Assembly: GCA_039105265.1 (NCBI GenBank)
Contig: JAPFFF010000002.1
Location: 7,254,001-7,318,000, forward strand
Direction of reading: 5' to 3'
Length of the DNA: 64,000 nucleotides
DNA from: Tritrichomonas musculus
Taxonomy: Eukaryota > Parabasalia > Tritrichomonadida > Tritrichomonadidae
The notes below the pieces were generated by a model. It saw only the letters and a program-made list of their open reading frames with translations. It was not told the DNA's origin and did not search any database. Shown piece by piece: positions 1 through 9,273 of the stretch (positions are counted from its first letter, which is position 1; each line of letters starts with the position of its first letter). Both the position numbers and the translations under genes were made by a program.

Positions 1-239
1 TGATATTTTTATTAATCTTTCCTTAGTAATAAAATGGGAGCGGTCATTTCAATAATGCCGCCTTTTATTTGAAATTATGACAGCACACATAATATAATAA
101 TAAAAAGTGGTAGATATTCATTTAAATTTTTATTATATTCATTTATATTTTTTAAAAAATTATCATATATTGAGAAAAATTAGTTTGACATTCCACTTTT
201 TGAGAGGGCTTCCCCAAAAAATTTCGTTGCAGCTACTCT
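1..239 (-). mobile_element. Right end of a P-type transposon, cut by window edge
   Basis: Identical to the last 239 bp of the complete element at 2103-4972. It ends in GTTGCAGCTACTCT (226-239), the reverse complement of that element's left tip, and is followed by the same octamer GTTGATTG. The rest of this copy would lie to the left of the window. Confidence 0.85.
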
Positions 240-247
240 GTTGATTG

Positions 248-776
248 TTTAACATGGCACTTTTCAATGTACGTTTATATTTTTATGATACTTTTAAAAT
301 TGGCGATTTTTGATTTTTTGAAAAGAAGTTTTTAGTTGTTTTTTGCTATGTGAATATAAACAAAACATACAGTAATTAAATAATATATAATAAAATATTA
401 TCTTTTTATTTTATTTGAGATGAAAATTAAAAAAATGTATGTTTGAATAAATAGTAAAAAACAGCATAAAAATTAATGTTAGTCAAAAATGATCTCAGAC
501 ATCAATTATTCTATTTTTATTTAATAAAGCAATACTATAAACAATAAAATATAAATATATAAAATATTTTTAAAAATCAGCTTTTTGGTATATTTATAGA
601 GTATGTTTTTAAAATGATAGATTAAAAATGGTATAAAAAATATAAACGTACATATAAAAGTGACACATAATTCAATCATGATTAAACAAACATTGGAAAT
701 GTGCGTAACTCAATAAAGATTATAACGGTATGTTTTAATGTGATTATTTTAAAAACATTGATATTTTTAATTGAAT
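248..776. other. AT-rich non-coding stretch inside repeat copy A
   Basis: I see no gene here. The sequence is very AT-rich and lies between the octamer target site at 240-247 and the small inverted-repeat element at 777. An identical stretch lies at 4981-5509. Confidence 0.6.
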
Positions 777-797
777 GGAAAAGACTTTTTGTCCCCC

Positions 798-1293
798 CTA
801 TACTATTAATGGAATATTGTTAAAATTTTTTTTTTTCAATTTTTCAACATCAATTGATTCTGATTCAAAATGAAAATTCATGTGCACTTTACAACTGAGT
901 ATTCTATATCGTAATTTTTTTACAATATGAGAAAAATCAGGAGTAATTCTGACTGTTAATATCCTTCTATTTAATAAAAGATTAGTATTTATCAAATTTT
1001 GAATATAAGTTTGATAAAAAAAAATCATTCAAATTTTTGAATGCATTATCGCCATCAAAAGTGAATGATACAATTTCAATTCTATAATTTTTCAAAATTG
1101 ATCGAATTGCATGTAGATCATTAATAGTTTTATCATTTGCTTTACCGTTAGAACTTGATTTTATATACAAAACAATTGGTTTGAATTTGGCCAATAATGG
1201 ATTTAATTGATAAACAAAGGCTGCTTTTATTATAAATTTTTTACCAGCTGAACCAGAGGAAGAGACAAAAAGCTGGGAAAGATTAATGGACAT
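798..1293 (-). pseudogene. P-like transposase fragment, two overlapping frames (copy A)
   Basis: Two overlapping minus-strand frames (982-1293 and 798-1028) read as consecutive parts of a transposase related to the intact one at 2684-4585. The upstream frame carries the FVYQLNP and IVSFTFDGD stretches, matching FVYHVQPLNP and VVSFSSDGD. The downstream frame carries SHIVKKLRYRI, matching LHILKRVRYHF. A frameshift lies in the overlap, the N-terminal half is missing, and the coding match stops at the element's left terminal repeat. It cannot encode an active enzyme. It is divergent from the intact transposase, so it belongs to a different family of the same superfamily. Confidence 0.75.
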
Positions 1294-1897
1294 AATTCTC
1301 CAATCTGATCAGCAACCAAATCCCCTCACAAAGTTGGATTGGAGAATTCGTCAAATAATTACCAAATATGTGGACAAAAAGCTGGAAAAGCAAAAAGCAG
1401 ATTATGAAACCAAGCTCAAGAACCTGGAGGAACAAATTGCAAAACTAAAGAGACCACCACCACCTCCTCCACCACCAGCACCTGCACCAAAAATAGATTA
1501 TGCATCTGTATCTACAAAAGTGGGCAAAGAGAAAGGATTTCTAGATGAATTAGTGAGAGTGGTAAACAATACCTGGGATAAGAGAGAAAAGGTTGATCCA
1601 GCTGGAATTACTAAAACTCTAGAAAGAAAGATCAGTAGATCAGAAGAAGCAAGACGTTTAATATTCGTCCATGAAGATTTCAAGAATAAATACAGCAAAG
1701 ATTATAATACATCCAAGCTCCAACAAGATCTTTATAATGACTTTGTTTCCTCAATAAGAAAGCTCGTTGATGATCCTCGAGATTACAATCATTTAGAAAT
1801 GCAAAAAGCTCAAGATCCAGATGTGAATCTTAAAAATTTACCCACAATTACAGCATGGTGGGTTGAACATTATTTAAAGTCACTTTTAATAGCATAA
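1286..1897 (+). CDS. 203-residue coiled-coil/proline-rich protein of unknown function (copy A)
   Basis: I do not recognise this protein. Residues about 20-55 form a charged coiled coil rich in Lys/Glu, followed by a run of eight prolines and an Ala/Pro linker. A basic and acidic helical part (residues about 80-203) ends in a tryptophan-containing tail (ITAWWVEHYLKSLL). The frame stays open upstream of the ATG to about 1213, so the ORF may be the 3' part of a longer coding sequence. Base composition is clearly richer in G+C than its surroundings, and the ATG overlaps the antisense transposase fragment. A captured host-gene fragment is the best explanation; an accessory transposon protein is the alternative. 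The second copy at 6019-6630 is identical. Confidence 0.6.
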   Translation: MDIILQSDQQPNPLTKLDWRIRQIITKYVDKKLEKQKADYETKLKNLEEQIAKLKRPPPPPPPPAPAPKIDYASVSTKVGKEKGFLDELVRVVNNTWDKREKVDPAGITKTLERKISRSEEARRLIFVHEDFKNKYSKDYNTSKLQQDLYNDFVSSIRKLVDDPRDYNHLEMQKAQDPDVNLKNLPTITAWWVEHYLKSLLIA

Positions 1898-2094
1898 GTC
1901 ATTAATAAACAATTCTTCTCTTATTTTTCTTTTATATTTTTCTTTTTATTTTTATATTTCTACAGTTTTTAGGTATAGGGGGGACAAAAAGTGTTTTCCT
2001 TTGATATAAAAATATTTCAATAATTAAGATAAACATATAAAACTCTTAATGAATATTCTTTATTGAGTTCTTCATATAAAAAAATAAATTTGAT

Positions 2095-2102
2095 GTTGAT
2101 TG
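2095..2102. repeat. Left target-site duplication GTTGATTG
   Basis: The octamer GTTGATTG sits directly before the transposon tip at 2103 and recurs directly after the other tip at 4973-4980. An 8-bp duplication fits the P and hAT superfamilies. The first four bases are also where the large direct repeat ends. Confidence 0.85.
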
Positions 2103-4972
2103 AGAGTAGCTGCAACAAATTCAAAACATGATCGTTTTTTTATGAAATGTGATACGAAAAATTAAAAAAAAATTCTATTTTTTATTATAATAATTTGTTG
2201 ATTGAAACAAGCCAAACTTATTTTTATACACCAAATTTGCTATTAAATCAATATATCAATGTATATATTTATGGGGATCCTAATTAGTAAACTAATTCTC
2301 AATTCTAATTGCATTTCAAGATTCTAATTACTATTTTTAATCAATCTGAAAGAAAATTATTAGCAAAAATGACCAAATTTTCCAGTAAATGGTGTTAAAT
2401 GCCCAATTGCATAAATGATCAGATTTACCGCAGAATTACAATAAAAATGCGTAGATTATAATTTATTGATTGCATTTTCTACTTTATTTGGCATATTATT
2501 TGCATTATTTTCTATATATTTGCATATTTTCTTATGATTTTTCGTCAAATCAATTTTATATAAAATACGATAATATTCAAATTCTAATTTTTTTTCATAT
2601 TGGATTTTCAATTTAAGTTTTTTAGTATTATTGATTAATATAAAAACAATGATAGCATAATATTAAATAAATTTCTTTTTTAATTATTGATTATGATTTC
2701 CACTCTTTTTGTTTTGGATGCTATTTAACTTATGTTCGATTGATTTATATGTTCTTTTAGGAAAATATTCATTAATAAGTGTAATGTTACCTTTTAAATC
2801 TTTTTTTAATTTGAGTAATAACGAAATTTCATTATTACTCCAACGGCATTTTTTATTTAACTCACTGGCAGCATTTTGTCTTTTCTCAATTAATATATTT
2901 GAATTCGGGGCAAGTAAAATATCATTACTATTTAATAAATAGCATTTATTAGTTTTATTATTTGTGCTTGTTGAGTTTAAGAAAATTGAATGAATTTTTT
3001 TACATGCCTTATTACAATATCCATTTTTTGCTTCTGCGAATAATGAATCAACATATTCTTTAGCTTCTGAATCAGAATAACTTTTTTCATTAGGAAGTGA
3101 AATTACTTTTCCAAATTGCAATTGTCTATTTTTTATGTTTTCTAAAATCAATTCTTCATTTATTTTAATAAGTGCATTGATTTTTCCAGCTTCTAATATA
3201 AAACGTTTGCTGTTATGATGATCTTTACTGCGCATTCTTATAATTCCAAATGTATGCTCAAGTGGGTTCGTGCCCAACCTATTTAAATGAATAATTGTAA
3301 CATTAGGAAGATTTAGTATATCCAGTATTGTCAAAACCGTTGAGAGACAATCTCGTATTATATTTTGTTTAAATGCTATGTGATTTGGATATGAAGTGAG
3401 GTGATGTGGAAAATAATTTTTCTCAAGAATTATTCTAGCTATGTTCAAATATAATAATCTCTTTTCAAATTCTAATTTGTCTGACAATGATGAAAGCAAT
3501 AATGTGTATGGTAAAATAAAAATTGAATAATTAAATAATTGATGTTTTCTTAATTCCAAATAATTATTCATTTGAAAAAATAGCAGAGGAAGTTTATCGT
3601 GCATCTTACTTGCCCTGTCATTTCTAAAAACCATCGAAGGCAGATTTAAAAGTGAAATCATTTGATTTGGGTTTGTTACAATTGGAATAAAGTGATAACG
3701 GACCCTTTTAAGTATATGAAGAGGATCTGACAGGAATAAAGGTTCTGTTATGTTAGGTGAAGTATTATATTTAAATTTATTATAATGTTTTTTAATATTA
3801 TTTGTATGTGATGGAGTGGCAAAAGTGTCACCATCTGATGAAAATGATACAACTGTTATATTAACACTTTGAAGAATTTTTGCTAATTTTTTTAAAGTAG
3901 AAATTGTGGAATTGTTTCCTTTCCCTCCTTTTGATGGAACAATATGAAGTATAAAATTGTTGAGAGAAGGATTTAACGGTTGAACATGATATACGAAATA
4001 AGAATCTATGACTAAACTACTCACATTTTGCATCCATTCTTCGAAAACAGATATTGTGGTACTAGATTGAGTTAAAAGATCTTTACTCATTTGGTATTTC
4101 TCTATTAAACCTTCTACAGTACCATTAGAAAAAATCGATACAGTTGGATTAACTGAACAGGCATCTACTGCCAGAATAACGGGCTCATTTGCAGACCAAT
4201 TTTTACTATATTCTTCTGCAATTATTTTTGTTTTAGTAATATCTGTTAAGAAATTTTGAAAATCATTTAGAAATATTTTTTGTTTGTAGAACATAGTTCG
4301 AACGCATGGAATTGGTATAAAAAATGATATAAATTCATAAGCTGCGGCTGAAATAAAAAATAACTTTAAACAAATTGTTAAAAGTTGATGGGAAGGCCTC
4401 CTAGTATTTGGATGTTTTCTTGATAATGCTGATAACTCATCTGAAATTTTTATTTGATTTGATTGTTTTTGAACTTGCTTGATTCGCTTTTGAATTTCAT
4501 TTATTGAAAAATTGATGTCGGGAACCGGCGATGACCGTACAGATTCATCTCTCAGATAATCTTTCATTATATTTTCATAAACCATTCAAAAAGTTTTTAT
4601 AAACATAAACAAAAAGTTAAGAAAAATTTTATTATTTTTAGTGACATTAAAATTAAATGTAACTTATCAAATACTTCATTTTGTTTTAAAAGCAGTAAAG
4701 GAATAAATATATTTAATGCATATATTATAAAAATGATATTTTTATTAATCTTTCCTTAGTAATAAAATGGGAGCGGTCATTTCAATAATGCCGCCTTTTA
4801 TTTGAAATTATGACAGCACACATAATATAATAATAAAAAGTGGTAGATATTCATTTAAATTTTTATTATATTCATTTATATTTTTTAAAAAATTATCATA
4901 TATTGAGAAAAATTAGTTTGACATTCCACTTTTTGAGAGGGCTTCCCCAAAAAATTTCGTTGCAGCTACTCT
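2103..4972 (-). mobile_element. Complete P-type DNA transposon, 2870 bp
   Basis: The ends are perfect 14-bp inverted repeats, AGAGTAGCTGCAAC at 2103-2116 and its complement at 4959-4972; the match continues as AAATT after a one-base gap. GTTGATTG flanks both sides as an 8-bp target duplication. One long minus-strand ORF (2684-4585) encodes a DDE-type transposase. Non-coding subterminal stretches are 2117-2683 and 4586-4958. Everything expected of an autonomous element is present, so it may be or recently have been active. Assignment to the P superfamily rests on the 8-bp duplication and on the spacing and wording of the catalytic motifs. Confidence 0.85.
2684..4585 (-). CDS. P-type transposase with C-terminal Myb/SANT-like domain
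   Basis: The 633-residue protein would cut and rejoin the transposon ends in the nucleus. Acidic positions fit an RNase-H-like catalytic core: D141 in ILAVDACS, the SSDGD stretch around 251-253, D287 in LSDPLHILKRVR (compare the D-x-PHL-K-x-R pattern of P transposases) and E443 in TNPLEHTFGIIR. No N-terminal THAP zinc finger is apparent; the N-terminus is basic and helical. Near the C-terminus, RWSNNEISLLLKLKKD followed by YFPKRTYKSIEHKL resembles a Myb/SANT repeat. The start ATG lies directly after an ACTTTTTGA motif on the coding strand. The ORF is uninterrupted. Superfamily membership is inferred from motifs. Confidence 0.8.
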   Translation of the reverse strand: MVYENIMKDYLRDESVRSSPVPDINFSINEIQKRIKQVQKQSNQIKISDELSALSRKHPNTRRPSHQLLTICLKLFFISAAAYEFISFFIPIPCVRTMFYKQKIFLNDFQNFLTDITKTKIIAEEYSKNWSANEPVILAVDACSVNPTVSIFSNGTVEGLIEKYQMSKDLLTQSSTTISVFEEWMQNVSSLVIDSYFVYHVQPLNPSLNNFILHIVPSKGGKGNNSTISTLKKLAKILQSVNITVVSFSSDGDTFATPSHTNNIKKHYNKFKYNTSPNITEPLFLSDPLHILKRVRYHFIPIVTNPNQMISLLNLPSMVFRNDRASKMHDKLPLLFFQMNNYLELRKHQLFNYSIFILPYTLLLSSLSDKLEFEKRLLYLNIARIILEKNYFPHHLTSYPNHIAFKQNIIRDCLSTVLTILDILNLPNVTIIHLNRLGTNPLEHTFGIIRMRSKDHHNSKRFILEAGKINALIKINEELILENIKNRQLQFGKVISLPNEKSYSDSEAKEYVDSLFAEAKNGYCNKACKKIHSIFLNSTSTNNKTNKCYLLNSNDILLAPNSNILIEKRQNAASELNKKCRWSNNEISLLLKLKKDLKGNITLINEYFPKRTYKSIEHKLNSIQNKKSGNHNQ

Positions 4973-4980
4973 GTTGATTG
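4973..4980. repeat. Right target-site duplication GTTGATTG
   Basis: Directly abuts the right tip of the complete P-type transposon and equals the octamer at 2095-2102 (and the one at 240-247 next to the partial copy). Confidence 0.85.
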
Positions 4981-5530
4981 TTTAACATGGCACTTTTCAA
5001 TGTACGTTTATATTTTTATGATACTTTTAAAATTGGCGATTTTTGATTTTTTGAAAAGAAGTTTTTAGTTGTTTTTTGCTATGTGAATATAAACAAAACA
5101 TACAGTAATTAAATAATATATAATAAAATATTATCTTTTTATTTTATTTGAGATGAAAATTAAAAAAATGTATGTTTGAATAAATAGTAAAAAACAGCAT
5201 AAAAATTAATGTTAGTCAAAAATGATCTCAGACATCAATTATTCTATTTTTATTTAATAAAGCAATACTATAAACAATAAAATATAAATATATAAAATAT
5301 TTTTAAAAATCAGCTTTTTGGTATATTTATAGAGTATGTTTTTAAAATGATAGATTAAAAATGGTATAAAAAATATAAACGTACATATAAAAGTGACACA
5401 TAATTCAATCATGATTAAACAAACATTGGAAATGTGCGTAACTCAATAAAGATTATAACGGTATGTTTTAATGTGATTATTTTAAAAACATTGATATTTT
5501 TAATTGAATGGAAAAGACTTTTTGTCCCCC

Positions 5531-6026
5531 CTATACTATTAATGGAATATTGTTAAAATTTTTTTTTTTCAATTTTTCAACATCAATTGATTCTGATTCA
5601 AAATGAAAATTCATGTGCACTTTACAACTGAGTATTCTATATCGTAATTTTTTTACAATATGAGAAAAATCAGGAGTAATTCTGACTGTTAATATCCTTC
5701 TATTTAATAAAAGATTAGTATTTATCAAATTTTGAATATAAGTTTGATAAAAAAAAATCATTCAAATTTTTGAATGCATTATCGCCATCAAAAGTGAATG
5801 ATACAATTTCAATTCTATAATTTTTCAAAATTGATCGAATTGCATGTAGATCATTAATAGTTTTATCATTTGCTTTACCGTTAGAACTTGATTTTATATA
5901 CAAAACAATTGGTTTGAATTTGGCCAATAATGGATTTAATTGATAAACAAAGGCTGCTTTTATTATAAATTTTTTACCAGCTGAACCAGAGGAAGAGACA
6001 AAAAGCTGGGAAAGATTAATGGACAT
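5531..6026 (-). pseudogene. P-like transposase fragment, two overlapping frames (copy B)
   Basis: Identical to 798-1293, including the frameshift between the two overlapping minus-strand frames (5715-6026 and 5531-5761). Confidence 0.75.
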
Positions 6027-6630
6027 AATTCTCCAATCTGATCAGCAACCAAATCCCCTCACAAAGTTGGATTGGAGAATTCGTCAAATAATTACCAAAT
6101 ATGTGGACAAAAAGCTGGAAAAGCAAAAAGCAGATTATGAAACCAAGCTCAAGAACCTGGAGGAACAAATTGCAAAACTAAAGAGACCACCACCACCTCC
6201 TCCACCACCAGCACCTGCACCAAAAATAGATTATGCATCTGTATCTACAAAAGTGGGCAAAGAGAAAGGATTTCTAGATGAATTAGTGAGAGTGGTAAAC
6301 AATACCTGGGATAAGAGAGAAAAGGTTGATCCAGCTGGAATTACTAAAACTCTAGAAAGAAAGATCAGTAGATCAGAAGAAGCAAGACGTTTAATATTCG
6401 TCCATGAAGATTTCAAGAATAAATACAGCAAAGATTATAATACATCCAAGCTCCAACAAGATCTTTATAATGACTTTGTTTCCTCAATAAGAAAGCTCGT
6501 TGATGATCCTCGAGATTACAATCATTTAGAAATGCAAAAAGCTCAAGATCCAGATGTGAATCTTAAAAATTTACCCACAATTACAGCATGGTGGGTTGAA
6601 CATTATTTAAAGTCACTTTTAATAGCATAA
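6019..6630 (+). CDS. 203-residue coiled-coil/proline-rich protein of unknown function (copy B)
   Basis: Identical in sequence to the ORF at 1286-1897: charged coiled coil, a run of eight prolines, then a helical C-terminal half. Both copies keep an open frame, which the short time since the duplication is enough to explain. Confidence 0.6.
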   Translation: MDIILQSDQQPNPLTKLDWRIRQIITKYVDKKLEKQKADYETKLKNLEEQIAKLKRPPPPPPPPAPAPKIDYASVSTKVGKEKGFLDELVRVVNNTWDKREKVDPAGITKTLERKISRSEEARRLIFVHEDFKNKYSKDYNTSKLQQDLYNDFVSSIRKLVDDPRDYNHLEMQKAQDPDVNLKNLPTITAWWVEHYLKSLLIA

Positions 6631-6831
6631 GTCATTAATAAACAATTCTTCTCTTATTTTTCTTTTATATTTTTCTTTTTATTTTTATATTTCTACAGTT
6701 TTTAGGTATAGGGGGGACAAAAAGTGTTTTCCTTTGATATAAAAATATTTCAATAATTAAGATAAACATATAAAACTCTTAATGAATATTCTTTATTGAG
6801 TTCTTCATATAAAAAAATAAATTTGATGTTG

Positions 6832-8022
6832 GCTCGCTCTTTTTTTAATCTTTCAAAAAAGTTAAATTATTACTAAAATTTTGAAACTTTTTGAAAAGAC
6901 AAAAAATCACTCCTGTTTTTTTCATTTAATCAAATAAAGCAATAGGTAAGTATTATAAATTCTAAGTTTGACTGGCCTTTGAAAAAGTAATGCCAGTAAT
7001 ATTCAATGATATCAAAATCAATTTTTTAAAAAACATGTGATATTTTCAGGAACAAAACTTCACTTTATAAAAGTAAAAACCCCTTAGTATCTTTCTTTGA
7101 GACGTATTACATATCGAAAAAAAATGCTTTTTTTTAACGATTTTTGAGGTCTAAACGTACGAAAAATGATTTTCTCACAATTTTAACAAATTTTTCGAAA
7201 AATTTCGAAATTTTTCATCTAATTGAGAGGAAAAAAAAAAAGTATTGTCTAGAATTTGAGAGAAAAATGTTTTGAGCTCAGAAAAAAATTCTGATAAAAG
7301 TATTCAATTTTAATGTCAAAAAATCCCCCGCAAAATTGAATGCACGATATAATTGATATGGGTATTTTAATCTAATATAAAGTGGCGGGAAAAAGTTGCC
7401 AACGGCGGGAAAGAGTTGCCAACGATGACCTTTTTAAGGATATATTTAAATGAAAGTTATAATTAATTATATTTAAATTATATTACATATTATTAATATG
7501 TAATAAAAAGTAATAATTAAAAAAATATGAAGATATATATATATCTTATATTCAATGCTCAATTGAAATGCTAAGAAAAAGTTAACATAAAAATTTTTAA
7601 AAATTTAACAAAATTTGTTTAAAAAAATGAAACATAAACATTTTTTTATAATTTAAAATGCAACAAATAATGAAACAATGATTTCTTTTTTATATCGTAT
7701 TGCTTAAATGCTGAAAAAATGCTTTTAAGGCCACCGTTGGCAACTTTTTCCTGTCGTCGGCAACTTTTTCAGGCATCTATATTTATTAATAACTAATATA
7801 TAATATTATTATTAGTATTAAATTCAATAATTCGAAAAAAAAAAGTGTGAAATATGCTCTGATTTGATCAATTTGTTTTTCAATGAAACTTTAATTAAAA
7901 GACTTAAAAACATATATTTATATTCTTATTCATTCAATCTTTACAAATGATAGAAAATTTTGCTTTAAATCCCATTTCTCATGTTTCGAACCTACTCTAA
8001 ATAGAACCATAAAATAATTATT
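6832..8022. other. Non-coding spacer with one MITE
   Basis: No credible gene. The stretch is rich in A and T runs and holds the inverted-repeat element at 7381-7778. Around 7153 there is an AACGTACGAAAAA word that recurs near 47942. Confidence 0.6.
7381..7778. mobile_element. MITE with compound inverted repeats
   Basis: The left end (7381-7430) contains two tandem copies of the phrase GGCGGGAAAAAGTTGCCAAC with small changes. The right end (7730-7778) holds the complementary pair (GTTGGCAACTTTTTCCTGTC, GTCGGCAACTTTTTCAGG). The arms pair over about 45 bp with a few mismatches and stand out as GC-rich in an AT-rich region. The interior of about 300 bp has no ORF. An octamer CTAATATA occurs just outside the left arm (7372-7379) and 14 bp beyond the right arm (7793-7800), but I cannot claim it as a target duplication. 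Confidence 0.65.
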
Positions 8023-9273
8023 TCATGGTTCACAAGTTTCTTCATTGTTATTTTCTTTTTCTTTTTCTTGACTAATAAAGACAATCCGATTTTTTTGTGG
8101 TTCAAGTAACATGATTGGAACAGAAATTTCATTCTGTGAATCATCAACTTCACCAACATATTTATCACGCAGCAAGAAAAAGAAAACTTCCACTAGTTCA
8201 AGTAAAGCAATTCCACTCTCTTGAATTATTGTAATTGCAATCGGCCAAAGGTCAAATGATAGTGTAGTTGATTGAATTAAAATAATCCCAAATATTAAAG
8301 CAAAAGTAATAACACTGTAGTTTTGAGTCATACTCACTCGAGATTTCATTCTTTCATTCTCGATATTAGATTCAGTTAGTTGAATTAAGGTTGCAAGATA
8401 TGTTGCATTTAACTTCATATACCATAGAAAGCCAGCAGATGTAAAAAGAATAGGAACTAATGAGCTTATTACAAAATCAACAATGCTACTTATATTAAAA
8501 CCAAAAACACATAGAAAAGATGAAATAAAAATTTGCGCCTTTTCGAAGAAACTGAACTTCATCCTAAAAATACACCATCCAGAAAATGCAAGTGTTGTAA
8601 CATACATATAAAATGAATAAAATAAAATAGAAAAGACAACAGGGATAATTTTTCTGTATGGCGAAATATCATCTGTAAATTTCCGCATTTCCCATTCTGA
8701 AGCTAACAAAGAATTAGAAATAGCTTTCAAAATTGGCAAAAATGACATGATCTGTTGTAGAGGTATAGAAAAATTGGCTTTAATAAAATTATTTACAATC
8801 CATGTTAATCCTAAAGCAAGATTAATAACTGTAAAGAGAAGATAAATAGATGAATTTTTTTCACTTCGGAAATCAACCAAAAAGTTTTTGTTACTAAAAC
8901 TATACTCAATATCTAGTGATGAAAAATTATCTGAGCAAATTAGTATCATTGGATAATAAACATTTTGATTTTTAATATTTCCATCCCATAAAAAATTATT
9001 TTTTGAAACGTTAAAAGTTTTATTTAACAACGATACTCTTATTTTACTTGAAGTACATGTTTTATAAACATGCCTAGATGCAGTATTTCTAAGTTCATCG
9101 AATGAAAATAAAAATAAATTTAATTTGATCGGAATTGTCGAATGGATTGAAAAGGAAAATTTAGAATCTGCCGTGAAACCAAAAGAAGAAAAAAATAAAA
9201 GGCTACTCGTAGGCTTAATATTATATTTACCAATTTTGTATGCAACAAATGAAAATAATACAATGATAATCAT
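8023..9273 (-). CDS. GOLD/Lung-7TM-type seven-transmembrane protein
   Basis: The 416-residue protein starts with a hydrophobic signal segment (residues 1-12). An extracytoplasmic domain of about 130 residues with conserved-looking cysteines (TCTS and LICSD) comes next, then about seven hydrophobic segments from residue 145 to 370 and a short acidic, Asn/Glu-rich cytoplasmic tail. The layout, and phrases such as LPILKAISN and LAFSGWCIFR before a second membrane block, fit the GPR107/GPR108/TMEM87 (GOST, Lung_7-TM_R) family, which acts in Golgi and endosome traffic. It is paralogous to the next gene at 10163-11410: same order, similar lengths, shared TSSLLFFSSFGF / DSQLLNFGFHEN region. Family assignment is by pattern, not by search. 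Confidence 0.65.
   Translation of the reverse strand: MIIIVLFSFVAYKIGKYNIKPTSSLLFFSSFGFTADSKFSFSIHSTIPIKLNLFLFSFDELRNTASRHVYKTCTSSKIRVSLLNKTFNVSKNNFLWDGNIKNQNVYYPMILICSDNFSSLDIEYSFSNKNFLVDFRSEKNSSIYLLFTVINLALGLTWIVNNFIKANFSIPLQQIMSFLPILKAISNSLLASEWEMRKFTDDISPYRKIIPVVFSILFYSFYMYVTTLAFSGWCIFRMKFSFFEKAQIFISSFLCVFGFNISSIVDFVISSLVPILFTSAGFLWYMKLNATYLATLIQLTESNIENERMKSRVSMTQNYSVITFALIFGIILIQSTTLSFDLWPIAITIIQESGIALLELVEVFFFLLRDKYVGEVDDSQNEISVPIMLLEPQKNRIVFISQEKEKENNNEETCEP

Larger units (their letters stand above)
777..1999. mobile_element. Small TIR element with transposase fragment and captured ORF (copy A)
   Basis: Terminal inverted repeats of 27 bp lie at 777-803 and 1973-1999 with one mismatch; their core CTTTTTGTCCCCCCTATAC is perfect over 19 bp. 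Inside, the minus strand (798-1293) encodes a mid-section of a P-like transposase, while the plus strand (1286-1897) encodes an unrelated, GC-richer ORF. I found no convincing target-site duplication at the ends. The arrangement looks like a non-autonomous element that swapped the transposase N-terminal half for foreign coding DNA, in the manner of Pack-type elements. Confidence 0.7.
1..2098. repeat. Direct repeat, copy A (period 4733 bp)
   Basis: This stretch recurs at 4734-6831. All lines I compared by eye match, and the ORFs inside are identical in both copies. It holds the right end of a P-type transposon (1-239), then the host-type octamer GTTGATTG (240-247), then about 1.85 kb containing a smaller inverted-repeat element. 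The match ends exactly at the GTTG of a GTTGATTG octamer. The left limit is not known because the window starts inside the repeat. Confidence 0.95.
5510..6732. mobile_element. Small TIR element with transposase fragment and captured ORF (copy B)
   Basis: Second, identical copy of the element at 777-1999, carried along by the large duplication and not by an independent insertion: it sits at exactly the same offset (4733 bp) within the repeat. Confidence 0.7.
4734..6831. repeat. Direct repeat, copy B (period 4733 bp)
   Basis: Second copy of 1-2098. It begins inside the right part of the complete P-type transposon and ends at 6831, after which unique sequence (GCTCGCTC...) follows. In copy A the same point continues instead into ATTG and the start of the transposon. 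GTTG is therefore a 4-base microhomology at the duplication junction. Near-perfect identity means a very recent duplication, or an assembly effect. Confidence 0.95.
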
